In this document: positions 1 to 6,575 of the stretch, piece after piece
Position numbering within the stretch: position 1 is the stretch's first letter
How the letters are laid out: each line of letters opens with the position of its first letter
Source: Verrucomicrobiales bacterium
Lineage (GTDB): Bacteria; Verrucomicrobiota; Verrucomicrobiia; Limisphaerales; RI-55
NCBI GenBank assembly: GCA_003484235.1
Contig: DNDP01000218.1
Location: 2,093 to 9,255, forward strand
Direction: 5' to 3'
DNA length: 7,163 bases
Made by a program: the position numbers and the translations under genes
Notes under the pieces: generated by a model
What the model was told of the DNA's origin: nothing
Seen by the model: the letters and a program-made list of their open reading frames with translations, nothing else
Databases searched by the model: none

Positions 1-1529
1 CCGGAGGTCAGCAGGTTGGCGTTCGCCTGGTAGTAGAGATCGGCAACGGGAGCGATGCCCATGCCGGTCACCGTCTGGCCGTTGAAGGTGTCGCCATCGA
101 CCAGGAGGAACGCGAGCTTGTTGTTCACGCCGCTGTTGCTGTGGACGCCGCCGAAGTCATCCCCGCCGTTGGGATTCGCAACCGGTGCCACGTAGAGCGG
201 GCTGCCGAGACGGTCGGGATCGTTCCGGGCGGTGGGATCACTCATGCTGCGGAGACGTCCGTTGGGCAGGTCCTCGCCCATGTCCCATCGCACGCCGGCG
301 GTGTCGGTGCCGGCGCCGTTGGTGAGATCGATGAACTCGCCCCAGATGTCCGAGAGCGATTCGTTGATCGCGCCCGACGAATTGGCGTAGACGAGTCCCG
401 AAGTGAAGTCGGTCACCGCATGGGCGAACTCGTGCCCCACCACGTCGTCGGTCGCGAAGCCCGCGCCGAACCGCATGCGCGTGCCGGTCCACTGGGCGTT
501 GCCCCACGGACAGTTCGTGACGGACTGGCAGTAGCGCACCGTGGCGTTGATCGTGGCCCCAAGCCCGTTGTAGCTGTCGCGGGCATGGTTGCTCAGGTAG
601 AAGTTGTACGTGTCGCCGATGAACGTGTAGGCATTGTCGGCATCAGCAACACCGGTCGCCGGATCGCCTTCGGACCGCACCGAGACGCCCGGCCACAGGG
701 TGGAGTTGGACGAATCGAAGATCTCCCGATCCAGGGCCGAATGCGTGAGCGGATAACGCTGGGCGACCTCGCCGGTCTTGGCGTTGATCAGCCAGCGTTC
801 GTTCAGCTCGGGTGCCTCTTCGCTGTCCACTTCCAGATCCCAGACCAGTTGCACCGGCCCGGTTTCGTCCAGCACCGCCGGATCGAAGATCTTCAACTCG
901 GGAGTCGAGGTCGTGAATGAGGCTTCGCTCACGGACTTTACGTGATCAGACACGATGCCTGCCGCCTCCTCCGCGCTGATCGAGGGGGTCGTCCAGTCGG
1001 TCTGGTCGTCCAAGGCCTCAAGCCCCGGCGAGATGTCGGCGCTCATGTACTCCACGCCCATGCCGGCGTTCAGCTGCATCGCCATCTGTCCGGCGAAGAC
1101 CGGCAGGCCTTTGTAGGTCTGCTGCAGGCGCACGAAGTGCCGGGAGGCCGACTGAAGCGTGCGATACGGCTGCACATCGATGTTGGGACTGGTGAGTCCC
1201 AGCAGCTCCAGGTTGTCCATGACGAAGTATCTCGCCGTGACTTCCGGCTGCCCGGGCTCGATGCGTTCCGGCTGGAACGCATGGCCCGGAATGGCGCCAA
1301 AGTGGAGGAGCCGGCCGCTCGCGTCGAAGTTGAGGCGCGGGCCCTCTTCCTCGACGCGAGGCGGTTCGGTCGTGCCCCGCTCGTCGTAGTAGCGCATCGT
1401 CCCCAGGAAACGGCCCAACCGCTCTTCGGGCATGTCGCGTTCCTGCGCGGGCGCTTCCAAAGTGACACCGGCGGCAATCAGAATCGCCAACGGGACGGCG
1501 CGAAGCGGTTTGAAGCTTAAAGGTTTCAT
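1..1529 (-). CDS. Secreted M4-family (thermolysin-like) zinc metallopeptidase, C-terminus cut by window edge
   Basis: The visible 509 residues form an exported pre-pro-protease that would hydrolyse proteins outside the cell. Residues 1-28 are a signal peptide with a likely cleavage after Ala-Pro-Ala (26-28). Residues about 85-165 look like the FTP propeptide (QQTYKGLPVFAGQ near 136-148), and about 180-260 like a PepSY-type propeptide (WLINAKTGEV near 246-255). The catalytic domain starts near 270. It has HEFAH at 366-370 (zinc ligands His366 and His370, catalytic Glu367), the third zinc ligand Glu390 in NESLSD, Tyr381, and GVHSNSG with the catalytic His463 and Asp458. The 24-residue spacing from the first His to the third-ligand Glu equals that of thermolysin. 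Roughly 80 further residues or more should lie beyond the left edge. It follows fibre A by 35 bases, so the two are probably co-transcribed. The M4 assignment is very secure; the natural substrate is unknown. Confidence 0.96.
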   Translation of the reverse strand, partial: MKPLSFKPLRAVPLAILIAAGVTLEAPAQERDMPEERLGRFLGTMRYYDERGTTEPPRVEEEGPRLNFDASGRLLHFGAIPGHAFQPERIEPGQPEVTARYFVMDNLELLGLTSPNIDVQPYRTLQSASRHFVRLQQTYKGLPVFAGQMAMQLNAGMGVEYMSADISPGLEALDDQTDWTTPSISAEEAAGIVSDHVKSVSEASFTTSTPELKIFDPAVLDETGPVQLVWDLEVDSEEAPELNERWLINAKTGEVAQRYPLTHSALDREIFDSSNSTLWPGVSVRSEGDPATGVADADNAYTFIGDTYNFYLSNHARDSYNGLGATINATVRYCQSVTNCPWGNAQWTGTRMRFGAGFATDDVVGHEFAHAVTDFTSGLVYANSSGAINESLSDIWGEFIDLTNGAGTDTAGVRWDMGEDLPNGRLRSMSDPTARNDPDRLGSPLYVAPVANPNGGDDFGGVHSNSGVNNKLAFLLVDGDTFNGQTVTGMGIAPVADLYYQANANLLTS

Positions 1530-1536
1530 GATCGAA

Positions 1537-1543
1537 TCCTTCT
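1537..1543 (-). promoter_or_regulatory. Ribosome binding site of the M4 peptidase gene
   Basis: On the minus strand AGAAGGA lies seven bases before the ATG at 1529, a good Shine-Dalgarno match and spacing. It supports this start, which also places a signal peptide exactly at the N-terminus. It sits within the 35-base gap after the fibre A stop codon, consistent with translation from a shared message. Confidence 0.7.
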
Positions 1544-1564
1544 CGTAGGTGCGGTAGCCGGTGA

Positions 1565-1990
1565 TTACTGCAGGCTCACGAGGACGAGCACGAGACCGGT
1601 GCCTTCATCGAGACGGGTCATCGCCTTGCCGATGATCGCGCCCTGCGCCTGGTCGTGATCGCCGACGCGCATGCCGTGACCGGGCGTGTCGGAGGTGGTG
1701 ATCAAGTCGCCGGGACGGATCGCGCCGAAGCTGGCGTCCACCTTGCAGTAAACGCGGCCGGTCAACGCGACCGGGTGTTTGCCGTCGGCGATGCTGCCGG
1801 TCTGGCCCATCACCATCCCGGGGTTCACGCCACCGGCACCGCTGACCACGCCAGCCGCGGTGCGATCGTAGGCGCGCTGGCTGACGACGAGCTGGCCGGG
1901 TTTCTCCGGATCGATGCTGACGACCATGCCGGGCTCGATTTCGCTGGTGGCCGACTGGATCTCGAATCCTTCCGAGAGATCGCTGCCGCC
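1565..1990 (-). repeat. Copy 1 of a paralogous 141-residue C-terminal head module (fibre A)
   Basis: This 426-base segment encodes residues 533-673 of fibre A plus its stop. It aligns without any gap to the end of fibre B at 6576-7001, with about 98 of 141 residues identical by hand count. Invariant blocks include AYDRTAAG, SGAGGV, VALTGRVYC, PGDLITTSDTPGHGM and GAIIGKAMT. Similar modules with DLAE near the start and GD-L-TTS-PG-AM in the middle end other repetitive fibre-like proteins as I recall them. Confidence 0.85.
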
Positions 1991-3586
1991 GGTGATCTGC
2001 AACACCTGCGTGGTGATCCGGCCGTCGCCGCCCTGGTCGGCGTCGAGGACAATCGTGGCGGTGCCGTCGCTCTTGCGAAGGACGATCTGTGCGCCGTTGC
2101 CGGCGATCTCGGACGCCTGCAGGGTCAGCGTCTCGGTGCCGTCGGCTTCCTTCAGGCCAATCTGGCCGCCGTTCACGTCGGCCGAATCGCGGCCCCAGAG
2201 GTAAACCGTCTCGTTGCCGAACTTGTTGCGCACGGTCACCACGCCCTCCTCGTTGTCGTAGCTCCAGAGGCCGACGTTCGCGTTGCCGGTCGCGTTGTAG
2301 AGCCAGAGGCTGCCGGAGTTGTCGCCGCCGAAGAGGTTGAGGCCCGCTCCGCCGTCGTTCTGCAGCAACTGCATTCTGCCGTGCGGTCCGCCGTAAATGC
2401 GCGCGCGCGGATTGCCACCGACATTGCGCAGGCTGAGTGCGCCCACGCCTTCACCGTCGTCGCCGTAAAGGATTGCGCCGGTGTTGCCGTCGCCCTGGTA
2501 GAGAGTGAGCTTGCCGCCGCCGAAGCCGCGTTCACGGCTGACGCCTTCGGTCTCCAACAACGCCCGCAGGCCGCCGTCGGTGAAGAGCGAAAGGCTGCCG
2601 CCGGTGCGCTCGCCGAGGAGCTTGCCCCGGGTGTTGCCCTCGCTGGAATTGATGAGCAACTGGGGAGCCAGCAGCCCGTCGTTTCCGGCGCTCAACCAGG
2701 CGGTCAAGGTGTTGTCCTTGTCATCGTGCAGGCGCACCTGGCCATACTGGTCGCCCCACAGACGAACGCGCTCCTTGCCGTCCGAACCAAAAGTGCTGAC
2801 CCGATGGGCCGGCGCGTTCAGCTCAATGGCGGAGATGTTGTCCCCCGCGCTCCACACGTTCAGGTATCCGTTGGCGGACGCGCTGCCGAGATCGATGCTG
2901 TTGGCCAGCTTGGCCGAGGTAACCGAATCGTCCGCCAGCTTCGCGGTCGTGACCGCGACGTCCGCGATCTTGCCGGATTCGACGGCGAGATTGGCTATGT
3001 CCTGGGTATTTACTTCGCCGTCGATGATGTGCCCGGAGTTGACCGAGTCGGGCCCCAGGTCGCTCGCGGTGATGGAGCCGTCCACGATGCCGCCGCCGCC
3101 GATGCCGCCGCCGGCCAGCTTGTCCGTCGTGATCGAACCGTCCGGCACCTGCTGCGCCATCATCGCGTAGCCGACCGAAAGAATCGGCTGGTCGGGTGTG
3201 AGTTGCTGCGAGCCGTTCACGCCGTCATCAAACCAGATCCGCAGGTGAACATTCGTCGTGTTGAAAACCTTTGGTGAGATGCTGGTCATGTTGGAGAGCG
3301 TGGTGTTGCCGAGCGCGACGGAATACATGCCGTCGGTCACCGGCAGGACGACGCGGTCCACCGGTTCGCCGCCCGCCACGCCCGTGCCGTCGTTGCTCCA
3401 CAAGGTGTCCGGGCCGTTCGGATCGATCAGGGCGAACTTGAAATTGCCGTTGCCGCTGAACGGCGTGCCGTTGACAGCGACGTGGCCCTGGTAGCTCATC
3501 TGTTCCGGAACCGACTGAGCCGGCGCGGTCAGCGCGGCGGACAGAGTGAGGCTCCCGACGAGAGCGAGAAGGTTCGTTTTTTTCAT
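1565..3586 (-). CDS. Exported repetitive fibre-like surface protein ('fibre A'), 673 aa
   Basis: I recognise a family type rather than a named protein. Residues 1-23 are a signal peptide (MKKTNLLALV..., likely cleaved after Ala-Pro-Ala 21-23). Residues about 26-145 form an N-terminal domain with YQG, FKFALID, LWSNDG and a terminal LTPDQPILSVGYAMMA. Residues 149-228 are eight ten-residue units (DDSVTSAKLA type). About 265-530 hold some ten irregular 21-28-residue units with alternating hydrophobic strands and Gly/Asp/Asn turns. Residues 533-673 are a compact C-terminal module (DLSEGFEI, GMVVSIDPEKPG, ALTGRVYC, PGDLITTSDTPGHGM, IGKAM, LVLVLVSLQ). The layout of export signal, thin repetitive shaft and globular C-terminal head resembles trimeric fibres, but trimerisation and adhesion are inferred. 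The ATG at 3586 was chosen because it opens the signal peptide; no clear Shine-Dalgarno sequence precedes it. The M4 gene follows by 35 bases. Confidence 0.88.
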   Translation of the reverse strand: MKKTNLLALVGSLTLSAALTAPAQSVPEQMSYQGHVAVNGTPFSGNGNFKFALIDPNGPDTLWSNDGTGVAGGEPVDRVVLPVTDGMYSVALGNTTLSNMTSISPKVFNTTNVHLRIWFDDGVNGSQQLTPDQPILSVGYAMMAQQVPDGSITTDKLAGGGIGGGGIVDGSITASDLGPDSVNSGHIIDGEVNTQDIANLAVESGKIADVAVTTAKLADDSVTSAKLANSIDLGSASANGYLNVWSAGDNISAIELNAPAHRVSTFGSDGKERVRLWGDQYGQVRLHDDKDNTLTAWLSAGNDGLLAPQLLINSSEGNTRGKLLGERTGGSLSLFTDGGLRALLETEGVSRERGFGGGKLTLYQGDGNTGAILYGDDGEGVGALSLRNVGGNPRARIYGGPHGRMQLLQNDGGAGLNLFGGDNSGSLWLYNATGNANVGLWSYDNEEGVVTVRNKFGNETVYLWGRDSADVNGGQIGLKEADGTETLTLQASEIAGNGAQIVLRKSDGTATIVLDADQGGDGRITTQVLQITGGSDLSEGFEIQSATSEIEPGMVVSIDPEKPGQLVVSQRAYDRTAAGVVSGAGGVNPGMVMGQTGSIADGKHPVALTGRVYCKVDASFGAIRPGDLITTSDTPGHGMRVGDHDQAQGAIIGKAMTRLDEGTGLVLVLVSLQ
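1997..2794 (-). repeat. Irregular ~24-residue strand-turn repeats forming the fibre A shaft
   Basis: Residues about 265-530 contain around ten degenerate units of 21-28 residues. Each has a strand of the form G-x-[ILV]-x-[LV], a turn rich in Gly, Asp and Asn, and a second strand often ending in Leu-x-Gly or Leu-Asp-Ala-Asp. Strand starts are near residues 282, 307, 330, 358, 382, 403, 425, 448, 474 and 499. The last unit (QIVLRKSDGTATIVLDAD) closely matches repeats in fibre B. The pattern suggests a beta-solenoid or beta-prism shaft; the fold is inferred. Confidence 0.7.
2903..3142 (-). repeat. Eight ten-residue repeats in the fibre A stalk
   Basis: Residues 149-228 of fibre A fall into eight units of exactly ten residues (240 bases). 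Examples are DGSITTDKLA, DGSITASDLG, PDSVNSGHII, DGEVNTQDIA, NLAVESGKIA, DVAVTTAKLA and DDSVTSAKLA; the second unit (159-168) is glycine-rich but keeps the phase. A hydrophobic residue stands at position 4 of each unit and usually at position 9. Such regular short strands fit a slender beta-rich or trimeric stalk, which is an inference. Confidence 0.8.
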
Positions 3587-3770
3587 GCGATTGGTTTTCG
3601 AGTTGGTGGCCGGTAGCTTCGTCCGGCCGTGATGTTTGCTGCTGGTGTTTGCCCGGGCGGGGCGGGTGGCAGATAGACACACAGTTAATTTTCCTGCCGT
3701 TACCCGCTGTCCGCCCGGTTTGCCCCGCGCACTCACGCAGGGCTGGTTTTGTTTCTCACTCTGAACTGAA

Positions 3771-3815
3771 GAAACGGCCGGGTGCGGATTACAGGTTTCC
3801 TGAAAAAAGTTTCAG
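3771..3815 (-). promoter_or_regulatory. Possible control region of the fibre A-M4 pair (hairpins and weak ECF-like promoter elements)
   Basis: About 185-230 bases before the fibre A start lies CTGAAAAAAGTTTCAG (3800-3815), a six-base-pair inverted repeat around four bases. It abuts the smaller inverted repeat CAGGTTTCCTG (3792-3802). On the minus strand GGAAACC (3800-3794) is followed after 16 bases by CCGTTTC (3777-3771), loosely resembling ECF sigma-factor promoters of GGAAC-N16-CGTT type. The A/T-rich character against a GC-rich background is visible; promoter function is a guess. Confidence 0.22.
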
Positions 3816-4034
3816 CCCAAACGCGGGCGGGCAGTCTGCGGTCCGGAATGAACCAGCCTATGGCGCTTTCGCCGATGCCGGAGTCCGTTTCGGTTGCCAG
3901 ACGGTGCCGGGGAGATACGCCAGCAGTAATGAAACCGGCAGGAGCCACGATTGGTTCTCTCCCATGCAGGCTGACCGCCCCATCCGTGTTCAACGTTGGC
4001 GGGATCGCGCAATCAACGGGTCAACTTGCCACCG

Positions 4035-4052
4035 CTTCCGGCCGGCCGGAAG
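4035..4052 (-). terminator. Perfect 18-base palindrome after the M23 gene, possible terminator stem
   Basis: CTTCCGGCCGGCCGGAAG equals its own reverse complement and could fold into a seven-base-pair stem with a CCGG loop, 69 bases after the M23 stop codon. No T-run follows on the minus strand, so it is not a textbook intrinsic terminator. It may instead be a 3' stabilising hairpin or a binding site for a dimeric protein. Confidence 0.35.
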
Positions 4053-4064
4053 ACGAGTCCAACC

Positions 4065-4078
4065 GGCGGCATGCCGCC
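4065..4078 (-). terminator. Perfect 14-base palindrome after the M23 gene, possible terminator stem
   Basis: GGCGGCATGCCGCC is a perfect palindrome 43 bases after the M23 stop codon and 12 bases from the 18-base palindrome. As RNA it gives a GC-only five-base-pair stem with a CATG loop. No T-run follows. Its position next to the second hairpin at the 3' end of a gene favours a role in ending or protecting the transcript. Confidence 0.33.
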
Positions 4079-4121
4079 TCGCCCTGGAGCCAACTGCCTT
4101 CGGCATCCCATGGGTCGGACT

Positions 4122-6536
4122 TCATTGTCCAATCACCGCTTTGCCGTCGTATGCGCGGATGACCACGCCGCGATCCACGAGAATGGACTCCTTATAGTGA
4201 CCTGCGCGGATGAGCAGTGCGGGGCCCCAGCAATCGTCCTGCAGGGCATTGTTCACCGTTTGGTAGGGACCATGGCCGGAGGACTCGCAGTCCTGCCAAC
4301 CCACTTCAACAGGGCACGTTGAACCGCCATCCACGTAGGCCTCCGCGGACCAGAGAGGAACGATGGCAAACTTCGCAAAGTAGACCCCCATCCGATCCAG
4401 CAGTGTGGATCCCACTAACGAATCCTGAGCATTCACCTGCGCGAGGTTCCAAACACGGGCACAGGAGAAAGGCAGGGGTCGGTAGGCACCCCGGTAATCC
4501 CGGTTGTTGGCGGCCTCGAGCGCGATGATGTCATTCACCGAAAACCCGTCCCTGACTTTTTGCGCGTGGATGTGAAGATGGGGTCCGGTTGAGTTCCCGG
4601 AGTTGCCCATTTCCGCCAGTTGTTGACCTGCCTTCACCGACGTCCCGGGCACCAGCGCGGGGTCAATGGTTCCCTCGCGGAAATGAGCATAGTCGATCAC
4701 GCAATCGCCGTGCACGATGACGAGGTTGTTTCCGCCACCAGAATTGGCAATCCGCCAGGTGCGCAGTTGGAGTTTTCCGGCTCCGTCGCGGTAGACGCCA
4801 AACATCCGAGAAAGGGCTGGATTGAAGTTGGTGAGATCAGCCTGGTTCCCGGCGCCCACCAGACGTTCGCCAGACTCGCGGTACACGGTCTTGTCGTCGT
4901 TAAGTTCCCAGTAGTGCAGTTTAAGTTCGTCGTCAGCCGTGAGGCTGCACGTCAGCGCCAGACCCCGACTACGGCCGTGGGGGACGCTCGCTACACCCAA
5001 CAGATCGGCGATCTTGTCGTCCGGATTGCTGGCAGCAACCGGAACAATGGAGTCACCAGCTTCGGAAACGCTCCACCTCAAGATCTGGAGCCTGCCGCCG
5101 TCGGTCCTCACGGCGGTGATCAGGCTGGTTGAGGTGGATCTCGCGGCATCAACCCGGGAGATGTTGAAGGCAGTGTTCTCTCCTCCCTGCTGGAGACCGT
5201 TGGCATCCGTGTAATCCCAAACGGTCACCCTCAACCACCCCATGGGATCCCTCCGCGCCAATGTCAGGCGACCCGATGACAGGCGGACCAGCGCCAACGA
5301 CGTTGCAGGCTGCGCAGTCACGACGGAGTCCAGATTGCTCAAGCCCGCGCCTGACTCCTCCCACACGTCGAGTTTTACGGCCCCGCCGGGCGCAGTCGAG
5401 GCAGTGGCAAACTGTGTGTCCGTGAGGGATTCAAGCGACAGTTCCTCGAGGGGCGGCAGCACTCCCGTGGACAGTTGTGTGATCGCAGGCCCGGTGGTGT
5501 TCCAGGTGGCCAACTGCACATCGCCGGATGCCATTCTGGCCGCCGTTACAAGCTTCTCGTTGGAAAGTCTGGCGATCTGCACCTGATTCCCGAAGCCTCC
5601 CAGGGTTGATGGTCCGGGAGTGATCGACTTGCCGTCGCCGTCGATGCTCCAAAGGTGGATTCTCCAGTATCCTTCGGGATACGCCACGGCGGTGGCGACC
5701 AGGTTCTCGTCGAGGTACGTGGCGGAAGCATCGCTGATGCTGGTCGCCGACCAGGAACCGCGAGGCTGGATGGCGTATTTCCCGGGTGCAGGATTCTCAA
5801 TCCAGTCGGATTCAGCTTTCACCACCACGCCATCCGCCATGGCGTGGACCGGGATTCCGAAACCAAAGTCGTCGGTGTTTTTGGAGCCGTCGGTGCCGTA
5901 CTTGTGCCTCGCATACTTTCCCGTCTCCGAGATCCATCCTTCCACGCGCAGGTCGTGGCCAAAAAACTGATACCCCCCGTTGTGACTTGCCGGGTTGACC
6001 CAGACACGCGATCCCTCAGCCAGGTCGTCCCGCTGACCGGGCCACAGATAGCTCCCCGACGGAGTCGGGGCAAGGTAGGGGGCCAGCTCCAATTCCTGCA
6101 CGAGCGAGGTGTCATAGCCCTCGAAAGTGCACTGGACCAACACCGTGTCTGGCGGGGGGTAAGGCAGTTGAATCGCCTGGTCCTCATCCAGGATCCATTC
6201 ACCGGACGCTCCGGGCGCAACCATCAGGTTTGGAATGAACCCGAATCCCTCGCCGGACCCACCGTCGGACGAAGTCACGGAGAAGGAGAGCTGTATGGAG
6301 GTCAGGACGATGTCATCGGATAGGCTGGTGTTGGTGATGACAATCCAAAGCCCTACAAGTGATGTCACCGAGTTGGTGTCGGTTTCGGGCGCCACCGGCA
6401 GGTAGACAAGTTTGCCGTTCTCCTGGGGTTCCACATGCATCGTGGCCGGTGGCGCGGCCCCGAAGGTTGAGTGAGCATGCCAGACGATGGCAGTTGCGAA
6501 CAGACAACCCATCAGATTGAGAGCAGGGTGTTTCAT
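4122..6536 (-). CDS. Secreted M23-family metallopeptidase with an inserted seven-repeat propeller-like domain, 804 aa
   Basis: M23 enzymes are zinc peptidases, classically cutting peptidoglycan cross-links or glycine-rich peptides. Residues 1 to about 27 form a signal peptide. About 35-155 look like an Ig-like beta-sandwich (WIVITNTSLSDDIVLTSIQL). The first half of the M23 domain is at about 175-259 (FGFGIPVHAMADGVVV at 224-239). The second half is at 601-660: NNLVIVHG, YAHF with catalytic His618, GNSGNSTGPHLHIH with zinc ligand His655 and the paired His653. Between them, about 260-598 hold seven Trp-ended strand repeats. Residues 733-804 resemble the start of a right-handed beta-helix (GPYQTVNNAL, LLIRAGHYKESI, VIG). 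First-half metal ligands are uncertain: His185/Asp195 or His211/Asp216. The ATG at 6536 opens the signal peptide; in-frame GTG 6569 and ATG 6560 would add a charged leader. It follows fibre B by 39 bases. The natural substrate, whether cell wall or protein, is unknown. Confidence 0.9.
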   Translation of the reverse strand: MKHPALNLMGCLFATAIVWHAHSTFGAAPPATMHVEPQENGKLVYLPVAPETDTNSVTSLVGLWIVITNTSLSDDIVLTSIQLSFSVTSSDGGSGEGFGFIPNLMVAPGASGEWILDEDQAIQLPYPPPDTVLVQCTFEGYDTSLVQELELAPYLAPTPSGSYLWPGQRDDLAEGSRVWVNPASHNGGYQFFGHDLRVEGWISETGKYARHKYGTDGSKNTDDFGFGIPVHAMADGVVVKAESDWIENPAPGKYAIQPRGSWSATSISDASATYLDENLVATAVAYPEGYWRIHLWSIDGDGKSITPGPSTLGGFGNQVQIARLSNEKLVTAARMASGDVQLATWNTTGPAITQLSTGVLPPLEELSLESLTDTQFATASTAPGGAVKLDVWEESGAGLSNLDSVVTAQPATSLALVRLSSGRLTLARRDPMGWLRVTVWDYTDANGLQQGGENTAFNISRVDAARSTSTSLITAVRTDGGRLQILRWSVSEAGDSIVPVAASNPDDKIADLLGVASVPHGRSRGLALTCSLTADDELKLHYWELNDDKTVYRESGERLVGAGNQADLTNFNPALSRMFGVYRDGAGKLQLRTWRIANSGGGNNLVIVHGDCVIDYAHFREGTIDPALVPGTSVKAGQQLAEMGNSGNSTGPHLHIHAQKVRDGFSVNDIIALEAANNRDYRGAYRPLPFSCARVWNLAQVNAQDSLVGSTLLDRMGVYFAKFAIVPLWSAEAYVDGGSTCPVEVGWQDCESSGHGPYQTVNNALQDDCWGPALLIRAGHYKESILVDRGVVIRAYDGKAVIGQ
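4743..5759 (-). repeat. Seven ~48-residue repeats interrupting the M23 domain (probable seven-bladed beta-propeller)
   Basis: Residues about 260-598 of the M23 protein contain seven repeats. Each has a strand of the form [GD]-x-[ILV]-x-[ILV]-x-x-Trp: WRIHLW, GDVQLATW, GAVKLDVW, GWLRVTVW, GRLQILRW, DELKLHYW and GKLQLRTW. The Trp residues are at 296, 345, 392, 440, 488, 543 and 594, spaced 47-55 residues. A preceding strand of the type LVTAAR, LTLARR or LITAVR lies about ten residues before each. I do not recognise the named repeat family. Seven regular beta repeats of this size fit a closed propeller, whose neighbouring N- and C-termini would allow insertion into a surface loop. Confidence 0.75.
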
Positions 6537-6546
6537 GGCGTCTTCG

Positions 6547-6551
6547 TCCCT
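6547..6551 (-). promoter_or_regulatory. Probable ribosome binding site of the M23 gene
   Basis: On the minus strand AGGGA, within AAAAAGGGA (6555-6547), ends ten bases before the ATG at 6536. This is slightly long but usable, and it favours 6536 over the earlier in-frame GTG at 6569 and ATG at 6560. The site lies in the 39-base gap after the fibre B stop codon. Confidence 0.45.
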
Positions 6552-6575
6552 TTTTGACATTCTCGTCACACAGGT

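Larger units (their letters stand above)
3587..4121. other. 535-base non-coding region between the two gene pairs
   Basis: This is the only long gap in the window. It separates the M23 stop codon from the fibre A start, both on the minus strand. Short open frames exist on both strands, but none has a recognisable domain, a good ribosome site or a convincing protein composition. The part near 4035-4078 holds two perfect palindromes suited to ending or stabilising the M23 message. The part near 3770-3815 holds A/T-richer hairpins that may belong to the fibre A promoter. No tRNA, known riboswitch or mobile-element end was recognised. Confidence 0.6.

Noticed and set aside
141..1520. Plus-strand open frames at 141-920 and 942-1520
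   Set aside because: They are antisense to the M4 peptidase, whose minus-strand frame has all expected catalytic motifs.
1655..3277. A 540-codon open frame on the plus strand
   Set aside because: It lies wholly antisense to fibre A, is rich in Ala, Val, Arg and Asp without any domain, and arises from the GC-rich third positions of the real gene.
3587..3736. A 50-codon N-terminal extension of fibre A from GTG at 3736
   Set aside because: The extension is basic and of low quality, and would bury a clear signal peptide that starts at 3586.
3910..3963. A GGGAGA / TCTCCC pairing suggesting a riboswitch-like fold
   Set aside because: Only a six-base outer stem is seen, and none of the conserved core bases of glycine, cobalamin or SAM riboswitches is present.
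3649..4197. Short open frames in the region between the gene pairs (plus 3649-4197 and 3782-4162, minus 3733-3993)
   Set aside because: No signal peptide, domain or ribosome site; they overlap one another, and two run antisense into the M23 gene end.
6537..6569. Longer N-terminus of the M23 protein from GTG 6569 or ATG 6560
   Set aside because: The added residues are charged and would precede an otherwise normal signal peptide; a Shine-Dalgarno-like AGGGA fits the 6536 start. The GTG only six bases after the fibre B stop keeps some doubt.
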